From Rossellomorea sp. BNER (GTDB lineage Bacteria > Bacillota > Bacilli > Bacillales > Bacillaceae_B), in contig JANAVG010000017.1 in the NCBI GenBank assembly GCA_024213275.1, positions 1-64,000 on the forward strand: a DNA stretch of 64,000 nucleotides, written 5' to 3'. A model generated the notes under the pieces. That model was not told the origin of the DNA and made no database searches. It saw only the letters and a list, made by a program, of their open reading frames with translations. Positions 44,320-52,460 of this stretch are shown here, piece after piece. A program made the position numbers and the translations under genes. Position 1 is the first letter of the stretch. The number at the start of each line of letters is the position of its first letter.

Positions 44320-45561
44320 ATGGAAACGTTTATAGAACAGCTGTCACAAGAACAAGAGAAGGAAATGGAGAGGCAGTATGCCATCTATTCAAATGGAGTA
44401 CATGAAATTATTCCTTCTCAAGAGTTAAAAGAAAAAATTGCTAAGTCGTTATACACCGGGATCCCATTAAGGATAAAGCTGGGATTAGATCCTTCTGCAC
44501 CTGACGTCCATATCGGTCACACAGTGGTTTTAAACAAATTAAAGCAATTCCAGGATAACGGACATACAATACAGCTCATTATCGGTGATTTCACTGGGAA
44601 GATTGGAGATCCAACTGGGAAATCAGTTGCTAGAAAGCAGCTTACAGACGAAGAGGTAAAGCATAATGCGAAAACCTATTTTGAACAATTCGGGAAAGTC
44701 CTAGATGTACAAAAGGTTGAGCTATTTTACAATTCGAAATGGCTATCAAAGCTAAATCTTGAAGATGTCATCCATTTAGCCGGGAAAATAACGGTGGCAA
44801 GGTTGATGGAGCGTAATGATTTTGCTAATCGTTTAGAGGCGGGTAAACCTATCTCCTTGCATGAGTTTTTCTATCCTTTAATGCAGGGTTACGACTCCGT
44901 TGAACTCAAAAGTGATATTGAACTTGGCGGGACGGATCAACATTTCAATGTGTTAATGGGACGGCATTTGCAGGAGCAGTTTGGAAAGGAAAAGCAAGTT
45001 GTCATCCTCCTCCCATTACTTGAAGGTTTAGATGGTGTCGAAAAAATGTCTAAATCGAAAGGGAATTACATCGGAATTGACGAAGACCCGAATGAAATGT
45101 ATGGGAAAGCGATGTCGATTCCGGATGACTTAATGACAAAATATGTAGATCTTGTTACAGACCTTAGTTTAGAAGAGAAAAGCAAGTTCAATCTCGAGTT
45201 GGAAAGCGGAAATCTACACCCTCGAAATGCAAAAATGCTGATAAGCAAAACCATTGTTCGTATGTACCATGGAACCAAGGCTGCGGATAAAGCAGAAGAG
45301 CATTTTACTTCTGTTTTCCAAAAAGGCAATATCCCGGGCGAAATACCAACAATGGGGTGGCAAGGGGATAAAGAGATTGGGATTATCGACCTTCTTGTTG
45401 CAACGAAGCTTTTACCGTCAAAAAGTGAAGCAAGGCGAATGATACAAAATGGTGGAGTGAGAATTAATGGGGATAAAATTGCCGACTTTCACTCCCGAAT
45501 CATGGTAGAGCATGGGACAGTTGTTCAAGTGGGGAAGCGGAAGTTTGTGAAGTTATTGTAG
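44320..45561 (+). CDS. tyrS: tyrosyl-tRNA synthetase (TyrZ-type)
   Basis: A 413-residue class I synthetase charging tRNA-Tyr. HIGH motif HIGH at residues 64-67 (PDVHIGHT), KMSKS near 246 ([10 protein letters not shown]) and a C-terminal S4 RNA-binding domain (about 345-410; [20 protein letters not shown]). The N-terminal PDVHIGHT and [13 protein letters not shown] blocks resemble B. subtilis TyrZ rather than TyrS. The true start is the ATG at 44320 after AAGGAGG; the longer in-frame ORF runs back through the T-box terminator. Regulated by the T-box leader upstream. Confidence 0.95.
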   Translation: METFIEQLSQEQEKEMERQYAIYSNGVHEIIPSQELKEKIAKSLYTGIPLRIKLGLDPSAPDVHIGHTVVLNKLKQFQDNGHTIQLIIGDFTGKIGDPTGKSVARKQLTDEEVKHNAKTYFEQFGKVLDVQKVELFYNSKWLSKLNLEDVIHLAGKITVARLMERNDFANRLEAGKPISLHEFFYPLMQGYDSVELKSDIELGGTDQHFNVLMGRHLQEQFGKEKQVVILLPLLEGLDGVEKMSKSKGNYIGIDEDPNEMYGKAMSIPDDLMTKYVDLVTDLSLEEKSKFNLELESGNLHPRNAKMLISKTIVRMYHGTKAADKAEEHFTSVFQKGNIPGEIPTMGWQGDKEIGIIDLLVATKLLPSKSEARRMIQNGGVRINGDKIADFHSRIMVEHGTVVQVGKRKFVKLL

Positions 45562-45590
45562 CTTGATCGAACCTTTGGTAATAAAATTCC

Positions 45591-45626
45591 AACCCTTTTA
45601 AGTTAAGCTTAAGAGGGTTTTTTCTC
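45591..45626 (+). terminator. terminator of tyrS
   Basis: AACCCTTTTAAG pairs with CTTAAGAGGGTT, loop TTAAG, followed by TTTTCT. Confidence 0.85.
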
Positions 45627-45713
45627 TTTAATTCTTTGCTTCTAACCTTAATCATGAATTATGATAAGGTGATAAAATGAATAGGCTAAGTTAAAGAAAG
45701 GGGATCTTTCACA

Positions 45714-46700
45714 ATGAAATTTGGTGTTATCGGAACGAACTGGATAACGGAAGCGTTTATAGAAGCTGCCCAAGAAGTAGATGAGTTTCAACTTACGGCT
45801 GTTTATTCTAGAACGAAAGAGAAAGCAGAGGAGTTTGCAGGCAAATATGGAGTGGGAAAAACTTTTACTGACCTTGAGACGATGGCGATTAGTAGTGAAA
45901 TTGATGCTGTTTATATCGCTAGTCCGAACGCTTTTCATGCTGAACAGGCCATTCTATTCTTGAAAAATAAGAAGCATGTACTCTGTGAAAAGCCGGTTGC
46001 TTCCAATGCAAAAGAAGCCTTGAAAATGGTGGAGGTGGCTAAAGAAAATAATGTGCTTTTAATGGAAGCTTTAAAGTCTACTCTGCTTCCAAACTTTAGA
46101 GTGGTCGAAGAAAACCTACATAAATTAGGGAAAATCCGCAGATATTTTGCAAGCTATTGTCAATATTCTTCACGCTATGATGCTTATAAAGAAGGAACCG
46201 TGTTAAATGCCTTTAACCCTCGATTTTCTAATGGATCTATCATGGATATTGGTGTCTATTGTATTTATCCTTTAGTCGTTCTTTTTGGAAAACCGGAAAG
46301 TGTTAGGGCAACAGGAGTGCTACTCGAATCAGGTGTGGATGGAGAAGGAAGTATTGTGTTGAAGTACAAAGGTATGGATGCGGTTGTGATGTACTCTAAA
46401 ATCACGAACTCTAATCTCCCGGCTGAAATACAAGGAGAAGATGGAAATCTTGTTATTGATAAAATTCATACCCCGGAAAAAGTAGAAATCTTCTATAGAA
46501 ATGGTGAAAAAGAGGATCTTACACAACCTCAAAGGGATAAAACAATGTTTTATGAAGCAGAAGAATTTATTCGTCTTGCCCTAGCGGGGAAAACAGAGTC
46601 GGAAACGAATTCGTTTGAAAACTCAATTACAACGATGGAGATCATCGATGAAGTTCGGAAGCAGATTGGTGTGATGTTTCCAAGCGATGGGTTGGAATAA
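45714..46700 (+). CDS. Gfo/Idh/MocA-family oxidoreductase
   Basis: A 328-residue NAD(P)-dependent dehydrogenase. The N-terminal Rossmann domain (about residues 1-118) starts GVIGTNWITEAF and contains the family hallmark CEKPVA near 90; the C-terminal alpha/beta domain (about 125-325) has the YHD-like IMDIGVYCIYPL helix near 176 that carries the catalytic residues. Family members oxidise sugars, inositols or related compounds in the cytosol; the substrate is not deducible. A GGGGATC ribosome site precedes the ATG. Monocistronic. Confidence 0.9.
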   Translation: MKFGVIGTNWITEAFIEAAQEVDEFQLTAVYSRTKEKAEEFAGKYGVGKTFTDLETMAISSEIDAVYIASPNAFHAEQAILFLKNKKHVLCEKPVASNAKEALKMVEVAKENNVLLMEALKSTLLPNFRVVEENLHKLGKIRRYFASYCQYSSRYDAYKEGTVLNAFNPRFSNGSIMDIGVYCIYPLVVLFGKPESVRATGVLLESGVDGEGSIVLKYKGMDAVVMYSKITNSNLPAEIQGEDGNLVIDKIHTPEKVEIFYRNGEKEDLTQPQRDKTMFYEAEEFIRLALAGKTESETNSFENSITTMEIIDEVRKQIGVMFPSDGLE

Positions 46701-46725
46701 ACTTGCAGTGTGAATAAGGTGGCGG

Positions 46726-46820
46726 AATTTGTCGTGTAGTGTCGAGAAATCGATAAAAGCCAAAAGTTGAGAATAAAATAGGGAAAGTTGAAAATAAAAC
46801 ATTATAAGTTGAAAATAGGG
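46726..46820 (+). repeat. GTTGA/TGTCGA periodic array, copy B2
   Basis: TTTGTCGTG, then TGTCGAGAAATCGATAAAAG (46739-46758), then GTTGAGAATAAA at 46766, GTTGAAAATAAA at 46787 and GTTGAAAATAGG at 46808, exactly 21 bp apart. The TGTCGAGAAATCGATAAAAG block and first GTTGA unit recur inverted at 13540-13612. The rest of the 46701-47031 gap is featureless up to the terminator. Confidence 0.75.
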
Positions 46821-47001
46821 CGATTAAACCTTAACTTATGGCAAAAAATTTACCCGAAAACAAAGAAGATTTAAGGTTTTCACTAGATGAGTAAACTAAC
46901 TGGAATAAAATCATCGAACTTTTTGGAGAGTTTATTCCAAAATAATCTCTATTTCAATTAGAAGCAAGAGTAAAGTAACAATTCAGTAGTCCCTCAAAAG
47001 T

Positions 47002-47029
47002 GGACAGAATCCAAAAATAGATTCTGTCC
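47002..47029 (-). terminator. terminator of the DUF421 gene
   Basis: GGACAGAATC (47002-47011) pairs with GATTCTGTCC (47020-47029). It lies immediately beyond the minus-strand stop; the minus-strand tail (ACTTTTGAGG) is only modestly T-rich. Confidence 0.65.
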
Positions 47030-47031
47030 AT

Positions 47032-47736
47032 TTATTTGTATAAAAAAATCTTTAACTCTCCACTTTGATCCAATGTGGCTAACAAAATATCTTTTATGCT
47101 TTTCTGATAGTTCAGTTGAAGGGTGTTTTTTAACCATTGCTCATCCTTCCCTAAATCAAATAAGTCTTTTTTGACGATTTTTCCATCTTTAATAATCGTC
47201 ATGGGGAAAGAAAATGGCTTCGGTGTTAAGTTGATCTCTTTAGCTGTGACAGTTTGGTGCTGAGGATGAAGGAATGTTGTGAGAGATCCATCTGCTTCCC
47301 ATAAGGAAAGGGCCACCTTTTGTACATCTTCTATTTTTTCCTTTCGCAATTCTGCTAACAGATCATCGATGGTGATTCTTGCCTTCGATAAATTTGAATA
47401 GAGAATCTCTCCATTACGAATAAGGGGAACCGGAGACGGATCGAGAAATTGCCTAATGGCAGGCGATTTCAAGCTGATATAAACGCTTGCAGAATATAAA
47501 AGGACGAGTACGGTCATTGTCGTCATCGACCCTTTTAATCCTAACCCTTCATCTGAAAGGGGATGGGCAATAATATTTCCAAGTAATAATGCCATGACAA
47601 AATCCAGAAGCCTTAGTTGAGAAATCGATCGTTTCCCCATTATTTTTGCAGCAAATAGCAAAAAGAAAAATCCAACCACAGCTCTCAAAACCCACTGGAA
47701 AAGCGTAAGAGTTTCCTGACCATTAAAAAAATCCAT
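47032..47736 (-). CDS. DUF421 (YetF-like) membrane protein
   Basis: A 234-residue protein: three N-terminal membrane helices (about residues 10-30, 40-58 and 65-85) containing KIMGKRSISQLRLLDFV, the DUF421 hallmark, then a cytoplasmic YetF-type domain with R-N-G-E-I-L-Y-S-N-L and D-D-L-L-A-E-L-R near 125-140. B. subtilis YetF, YdfR and YdfS are of this family, linked with spore or germination membranes; the biochemical role is unknown. The start is the ATG at 47736 with TTGAGGA upstream; the TTG at 47751 lies in that site. Monocistronic. Confidence 0.85.
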   Translation of the reverse strand: MDFFNGQETLTLFQWVLRAVVGFFFLLFAAKIMGKRSISQLRLLDFVMALLLGNIIAHPLSDEGLGLKGSMTTMTVLVLLYSASVYISLKSPAIRQFLDPSPVPLIRNGEILYSNLSKARITIDDLLAELRKEKIEDVQKVALSLWEADGSLTTFLHPQHQTVTAKEINLTPKPFSFPMTIIKDGKIVKKDLFDLGKDEQWLKNTLQLNYQKSIKDILLATLDQSGELKIFLYK

Positions 47737-47953
47737 AGAATCCGTCCTCAATTAGTCATTGTAAAGTTTCATACTTAGTATGACTCTGCTTTCTTTTAAT
47801 TATGATGGAAGATCATTTTCCACTATAAAGATGTTTGATTACTTTAATCATCTTTGTTGGTAATTTGCCAATATTTTTTCACTAAAAATATTAAAGGAAT
47901 ATCCGTTCTGTTGTTGAATAGATAATATTAATGAAAGGATAGGGGTGGACTAA

Positions 47954-48385
47954 ATGAGTGAACGATTATTGCGAGTTGGCACGTCATATATTCCTGTTTC
48001 CGATGTAGTGAGGTCTGTCAAATGGTATTCAAATCAACTTGGGGCGATTCCAAGTTACCTTGACGAAAGTGGAAAAATGGCCATCATAAATATGGCTAAT
48101 CAAAGTTTTTTCCTTGTGAAAGCAAAAGAAGGAGAATGTGCGAACTTTATTGATAGTGAGGGAAAAACACGGTTTTCTATGAGCTTTGAGGTGGATGGGG
48201 AAAATGAATTGATGGAGTTACATCAAGAACTCTCTGATAAAGGTGTTAAGGTTGGCGAAATGGAAGATCGAGGTCATCCTGGACGAAATTTTGTGTTTTA
48301 TGATCCTGACGATAACGCGTTTGATGTCTGGAGTGAATTAAGTCCAGCTTTTAAAGAAAGATTTGCCGATATTGTCCAGGGGTAA
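47954..48385 (+). CDS. VOC/glyoxalase-fold protein
   Basis: A 143-residue protein of one vicinal-oxygen-chelate domain made of two beta-alpha-beta halves: residues about 7-60 (YIPVSDVVRSVKWYSNQLG) and 75-135 (FVFYDPDDNAFDVW). The Y-D-P-D-D-N-x-F-x-V-W ending with Glu is typical. VOC proteins include glyoxalases, dioxygenases and resistance proteins; which applies here is unknown. AGGGGTGG precedes the ATG. Its end overlaps the preliminary start of the next gene by about 20 bp. Confidence 0.85.
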   Translation: MSERLLRVGTSYIPVSDVVRSVKWYSNQLGAIPSYLDESGKMAIINMANQSFFLVKAKEGECANFIDSEGKTRFSMSFEVDGENELMELHQELSDKGVKVGEMEDRGHPGRNFVFYDPDDNAFDVWSELSPAFKERFADIVQG

Positions 48386-48845
48386 TGATTTAAAAAAGCT
48401 AGGGGTTCTAGCGGTTCTGGTACTAGCTGCTTGTAGCCATACGGCTGAATCAGAAAATAAGCCAGAAGATATCACTATCCTTCAAAAAACAACTGAACTA
48501 CATTTGAGTGAAGGACATGGAGTGATCAGGCTTACCTTCAAAAGCTCAAATGCTGTCTCTATATCTGTTCTCGCAGAGAATTTAGATCCTAAATCCACAT
48601 ACTCAATAACGATAACAGGCGATGACAGTGGAGGTGTCAGCTTCGGCCCTCAGGAAAATGTCAACGTTCACAAAGGGGAAATCGTTGGAGAAACTACCTT
48701 CCAACCGGATGATAAAGGAAATCTTACGGTTGAAATGCTGAATCCTGAGAGAGTCCTTCAAGGTTCAGATAAAATGAGGGTAGAAATTTATTCAAAGGAT
48801 AAAATCGAAAGAATTCAATCAGCACCTTTTAAACTCAATCAATAA
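48363..48845 (+). CDS. small lipoprotein, unrecognised
   Basis: About 150-160 residues: hydrophobic signal LKKLGVLAVLVLAACSH with lipobox L-A-A-C, then a beta-rich domain resembling a superoxide-dismutase-like or CHRD sandwich in pattern only. I do not recognise it. The start is unclear. In-frame TTG codons (48363, 48372) lack good ribosome sites, while the well-placed ATG at 48385 (overlapping the upstream stop) is out of frame and hits TAA after two codons. One extra T in ATGATTT would give M-I-L-K-K-L-G, so a single-base deletion or read error is possible. Confidence 0.6.
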   Translation: MPILSRGNDLKKLGVLAVLVLAACSHTAESENKPEDITILQKTTELHLSEGHGVIRLTFKSSNAVSISVLAENLDPKSTYSITITGDDSGGVSFGPQENVNVHKGEIVGETTFQPDDKGNLTVEMLNPERVLQGSDKMRVEIYSKDKIERIQSAPFKLNQ

Positions 48846-48849
48846 TTGG

Positions 48850-48874
48850 CACCCAATCGGGTGTTTTATTTTTG
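48850..48874 (+). terminator. terminator of the lipoprotein gene
   Basis: CACCC and GGGTG arms, loop AATC, followed by TTTTATTTTT, 5 bp past the stop. Confidence 0.75.
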
Positions 48875-49008
48875 CTCAAAAAAATTGAAACCTCATCTAG
48901 TTTCTATACGTCTTATAGGAGGAGGTGGTGTGGAAACTGAGTGGTTTCAAAATCATGTGTTATAGTAAAGAAGATTATAAACTTGTATAAAAAGGAGAAC
49001 GATTTCGA

Positions 49009-49923
49009 ATGTTGAAGCGTTTTAATAAAATCTTACTTATGATAGCCTTATTAGTCGGCGTATCGGCCAATCAGGCATTTGCAGCAGATAATAATAAAAC
49101 AGAAGAAGGTATTAATGAGAAGTTTGGATTACCTATTGTCGTTTACGGTGAATCTTTATCAGACTCTCAGAAACAAGAAGTGAAAGAAGCTTTAGGTGTA
49201 ACCGATTCAAGCCAAGTAGAGGAAATTACAGCAAATGGTGACGATTTAGTCAAATATATTGAGGGAGAAGACCGAAATGCTAGAATGTTTTCTTCTGCGA
49301 AAATTACGCGTAAAGAAAAGGGGGAAGGTCTTGTCATTGAAAGAGCTACCCCTGGAAACATCACACAGGTAACAGATGAAATGTATGCAAATGCCCTGCT
49401 GACTGCTGGGGTGGAGGATGCTGTGGTGGAAGTGGCATCGCCTATTAAAGTAAGCGGTCATTCAGCACTTGTTGGCATTTACAAAGCCTATGAAGTAAGC
49501 GGAGAGAAGCTTGATACTGTCCGTATGGAAGTAGCCAATGATGAATTAAATCTAGCCACAAAGCTTGCCGAAAAAGAGGGAATGAACCAAGAAAAAGTAA
49601 GTGAACTCCTTACTGAAATTAAAAAAGATATTGCTGAACAAAATCCAGCAACAAAAGAAGAAGTAGAACAAATTGTCGAGGAAAAACTGAAGGATCTCAA
49701 GATTGAGCTTAGTCCTGAAGATCGCCAGCTGCTTATAGATCTTTTTAACAAAATGAAGGATCTCGATATTAACTTTGATAATGTAAAGCAGCAGCTTGAA
49801 GACATTACCTCCACTCTCCAAGATAAACTTGATACGGTTAGTGAAGATAGCAAAGGATTTATCCAATCCATTCTTGATTTCTTTAAGAACTTGTTTGAAT
49901 CAATAGCGAATTTGTTTAAATAG
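49009..49923 (+). CDS. DUF1002 exported protein (YpuA-like)
   Basis: A 304-residue secreted protein: signal peptide about residues 1-26 (ends Q-A-F-A-A), then the DUF1002 domain (about 38-205; IVVYGESLS, VTDEMYANALLTAGVEDA, VSGHSALVGIYKAYE), and a Lys/Glu-rich helical C-terminus (about 210-300). B. subtilis YpuA is a relative. Function unknown. An AAAAAGGAGAAC ribosome site precedes the ATG at a long spacing of about 10. Monocistronic with its own terminator. Confidence 0.82.
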   Translation: MLKRFNKILLMIALLVGVSANQAFAADNNKTEEGINEKFGLPIVVYGESLSDSQKQEVKEALGVTDSSQVEEITANGDDLVKYIEGEDRNARMFSSAKITRKEKGEGLVIERATPGNITQVTDEMYANALLTAGVEDAVVEVASPIKVSGHSALVGIYKAYEVSGEKLDTVRMEVANDELNLATKLAEKEGMNQEKVSELLTEIKKDIAEQNPATKEEVEQIVEEKLKDLKIELSPEDRQLLIDLFNKMKDLDINFDNVKQQLEDITSTLQDKLDTVSEDSKGFIQSILDFFKNLFESIANLFK

Positions 49924-49930
49924 AGTTATG

Positions 49931-49956
49931 GGTTGTCCTTAAGGGGCAGCCTTTTT
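49931..49956 (+). terminator. terminator of the DUF1002 gene
   Basis: GGTTGTCC pairs with GGGGCAGCC around TTAA, with wobble pairs, followed by TTTTT. Nothing else is seen to 50192. Confidence 0.7.
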
Positions 49957-50192
49957 CTTATGAGTCGAGAAGTCAACCACTTCCATAAGGTTATAAATAA
50001 TTTGTACTTTAAACGATTAAAAATTCTTTAAAAGTTATGAGACTGAATAGTTGAATTAAATGAGAAGGAAATTTATGATTAAAGTAGAAAAGGTAATAAT
50101 TAGCAAAATGATGAATGGAAACAACCTTCTTGATAACTGGTTTTTGTAGTGAATAAAGAATCAAACACATCTAAAAAGCTGGAGGTTTACTA

Positions 50193-50630
50193 ATGGAAAA
50201 TAGAATTGATTATCACCATGTTTCTCCTGAGGCGTTTAATATTATGTTAGAAATGGAAAAGTACACAAAAACAACAGGTCTCGACCGTAAGCTTCGTGAG
50301 CTAATTAAAATCCGAGCTTCTCAATTGAACGGTTGTGCTCATTGTCTTAACATGCATACAACCGACGCTCGGAAAATGGGAGAGACAGAACAGCGAATTT
50401 ATTGTGTCAGTGCGTGGGAGGAGTGTACATTCTACAACGATGATGAAAAAGCTGCCTTAGAATTGACGGAACATGTGACATTAATTCCAACGAAACGAGT
50501 ACCTAATGAACTATACAATCGCGTCCGTGAACATTTCAGTGAGAAGGAATATGTAGACCTCATCTTTATTATCAATCAAATTAATAGTTGGAATCGCTTG
50601 GCTATTTCTATGGGGAATGTAGCGAGATAG
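50193..50630 (+). CDS. AhpD-like / carboxymuconolactone decarboxylase-family protein
   Basis: A 145-residue helical protein with the redox-active C48-A-H-C51 and following LNMHTTDARKMG of AhpD-type alkylhydroperoxidases within the CMD family. The preceding ELIKIRASQLNGC segment is the family signature. Cysteine pair plus His suggests peroxidase or disulfide chemistry in the cytosol, though many family members are uncharacterised. GGAGG lies 6-8 bases before the ATG. Followed by hairpin element E4, which can terminate transcripts from both sides. Confidence 0.88.
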   Translation: MENRIDYHHVSPEAFNIMLEMEKYTKTTGLDRKLRELIKIRASQLNGCAHCLNMHTTDARKMGETEQRIYCVSAWEECTFYNDDEKAALELTEHVTLIPTKRVPNELYNRVREHFSEKEYVDLIFIINQINSWNRLAISMGNVAR

Positions 50631-50674
50631 TTTGGTTATTTTTAGAACCTATTTTAATAAGAAAGAGTAAAAAA

Positions 50675-50798
50675 ATGGGACTGTCCAAAAACCGAGTAGT
50701 CAGGAACCACAACTTCAATATGTAGAAGAAACCCTCTAGACATCTTCTATATATTGACAATCAAAGTGGTTCCGGACCCCTTTTTTGGCCTGCCCCAT
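50675..50798. repeat. GGGCTGTCC-family hairpin element E4
   Basis: Outer arms TGGGACTGTCC and GGCCTGCCCCA, inner CAGGAACCAC with GTGGTTCCGG, and central ATATGTAGAAGA/TCTTCTATATAT. T runs flank both ends (TTTTT on plus; TTTTTTT on minus), so it likely terminates both the AhpD-like gene and the convergent ChbG-like gene. Confidence 0.75.
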
Positions 50799-50810
50799 TT
50801 TTCATTTCTA

Positions 50811-51497
50811 TCAAATCGTAACGGAAGTAAGAACATCTAACTCTACCAATCTTTCTTCACAATAGGAAGAATGTTTCTTTAGGTAGGAGTCTATGTAAGC
50901 TGGGTGACACATCACCTCAATCGTTTCTTCATCGTCAATTTTCTTATTTAGTTCTGAGAAAAACTCTTTTGAAACCTTCTCTCCATAAAAGTCCATAGTA
51001 AATCTTTCTGTAAAATAAGAGAGACCCGAAATCTTCTTATCAAAAACATTTCTTACACAGAGATCATATTTCTTTGATAACTTTTGAATGACGGGTGTAA
51101 GGAGCTCCCACCCGTGGATGTGGTGGTGACTATCAATATGTGATAGTGGTAGATTAAATGATAAGAACTTTTGGATCTGAGCATCCCATTCAATTTCTAC
51201 TTCGTTTAGATTGATAGTAGATTCGTTATGGAATCGACTCGTTAACCGAAAATAACCCTCTTCGTTTACAAGGGAAGGAACTTCGTTGTGAACAGGTTTT
51301 CCACATGTAAGGGTAAGGTGAATACCCAAATTTAGAGAAGGATACTGCTTTGCTAATTCCACAGCGTGCTCCGTTCCAGGCATATTGACAAGCATAGTTG
51401 TAGACGTGACAACTCCGAATTTATGCGAATCCACGATTCCATAATTAACTCCATTGCATAGCCCGAAGTCATCTGCATTTACAATGATATTTCCCAT
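50811..51497 (-). CDS. ChbG/YdjC-type carbohydrate deacetylase
   Basis: A 228-residue YdjC-fold hydrolase: N-terminal IIVNADDFGLCNGVN (metal-binding Asp pair), HLTLTCGKP near residue 62, SHIDSHHHIHG near 118 (metal His residues) and MCHPAYID near 200. ChbG removes one acetyl group from chito-oligosaccharides or their phosphates in E. coli. The ATG at 51497 follows GGAGGA; longer in-frame starts run into the regulator gene. It lies 16 bp behind the GntR gene and divergent from a GH4/PTS operon, so it may trim an imported beta-linked disaccharide phosphate; that link is inferred. Confidence 0.85.
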   Translation of the reverse strand: MGNIIVNADDFGLCNGVNYGIVDSHKFGVVTSTTMLVNMPGTEHAVELAKQYPSLNLGIHLTLTCGKPVHNEVPSLVNEEGYFRLTSRFHNESTINLNEVEIEWDAQIQKFLSFNLPLSHIDSHHHIHGWELLTPVIQKLSKKYDLCVRNVFDKKISGLSYFTERFTMDFYGEKVSKEFFSELNKKIDDEETIEVMCHPAYIDSYLKKHSSYCEERLVELDVLTSVTI

Positions 51498-51513
51498 GAA
51501 AATCCTCCATCCA

Positions 51514-52239
51514 TTAATATGTTCTTTCCACAAGGAAACTCGCCTTGTCCCCCCTGAAAATAGCCTTCGAGAATTCAATGATCGTTCCATCCTCTAAGTA
51601 GGCTGTCGTTTCAATTTTAAAACATGGAGTACCAACTTTAACCCTGATTTTTTCTGATATGGTTTCATCTGCAATGAATAATTCAATCGTTTCGACCGTA
51701 CGTTTTATTTTTAAGTTAAATTGTGTTTCTAAGAATTTGTAGAGAGACTTTTCGCACTCCTCTTTATTTAATCCAGGAGTCTTGAACCAAGGTAGATAAG
51801 CAATTTCATATTGTAATGGGACATCGTCAGAGTAGCGAATACGTTCCAATTTATTAACAGGATCTCCCGTTTTTAAGTGTAGGGCTTTTTCAATGGTTGA
51901 TTCGGCAGGAATAACATCCAGACTTAATACTTTAATCTTTGGTTTTTTCCCTTGTGTCTTAAGCTGTTCGTTGTAGTTATCGATCGTTGACGTCAAGGTT
52001 TGACTGACCTTGTTTTCAGCTATAAATGTTCCTCTTCCTTGTTTTCGATAGACATACCCCTCAAGTGTAAGCTGTTGCAGCGCTGTACGGATCGTCGTTC
52101 TACTAACATTGAACTTTGAACAAAACTCCGCTTCTGTTGGGAGCTGCATATTGGGTTTGTACTCCCCGTTCTTTATTAATTGGATAATTTCTTCTTTTAT
52201 ATGAGAATGTAAGGCTTTGCCTTCATGTGCGTCCTTCAT
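51514..52239 (-). CDS. GntR/HutC-family repressor of the beta-glucoside genes
   Basis: A 241-residue regulator: GntR winged helix (about residues 8-75; LPTEAEFCSKFNVSRTTIRT, YRKQGRGTFIA) and UTRA effector domain (about 95-240). It is divergent from the GH4/PTS operon and cotranscribed with the ChbG-like gene, replacing the BglG/LicR-type activators commonly found with such PTS genes. Near-palindromes TTGTTATAACA (52272-52282) and TTGTCATAACAA (52332-52343) in the divergent gap are its probable operators. The ATG at 52239 is preferred to the GTG one codon earlier. Confidence 0.87.
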   Translation of the reverse strand: MKDAHEGKALHSHIKEEIIQLIKNGEYKPNMQLPTEAEFCSKFNVSRTTIRTALQQLTLEGYVYRKQGRGTFIAENKVSQTLTSTIDNYNEQLKTQGKKPKIKVLSLDVIPAESTIEKALHLKTGDPVNKLERIRYSDDVPLQYEIAYLPWFKTPGLNKEECEKSLYKFLETQFNLKIKRTVETIELFIADETISEKIRVKVGTPCFKIETTAYLEDGTIIEFSKAIFRGDKASFLVERTY

Positions 52240-52269
52240 CACCCTTCTCCCTTCCGATTGCTTCCATAT

Positions 52270-52345
52270 ACTTGTTATAACATAAAGGGAATATTTTCAC
52301 TATTGATTATAATTTTAACATAAAAACGAATTTGTCATAACAAGT
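52270..52345. promoter_or_regulatory. paired GntR operator candidates
   Basis: ACTTGTTATAAC (52270-52281) and GTCATAACAAGT (52334-52345) are inverted matches of each other, 11 of 12 bases. They lie in the divergent region between the repressor and the GH4/PTS operon, one nearer each gene. Confidence 0.55.
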
Positions 52346-52426
52346 TTAATTAATTGTTCATAATTATTTGTATTTGTTACTACAATATATAGACAACTAA
52401 AAATTTGTATGATACATTTCTTAATA

Positions 52427-52440
52427 AGAAATCGCTTACA
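52427..52440. promoter_or_regulatory. CcpA cre site
   Basis: AGAAATCGCTTACA matches the catabolite-responsive element consensus TGWAANCGNTNWCA at 13 of 14 positions. It lies 20 bp before the GH4 start, where CcpA would block the transcript when preferred sugars are present. Confidence 0.65.
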
Positions 52441-52460
52441 ACTTGAAGGGAGATAACAGA

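Noticed and set aside
49488..49871. Minus-strand ORFs opposite the DUF1002 gene
   Set aside because: Ser-rich shadow frames of a well-supported plus-strand gene with signal peptide and ribosome site.
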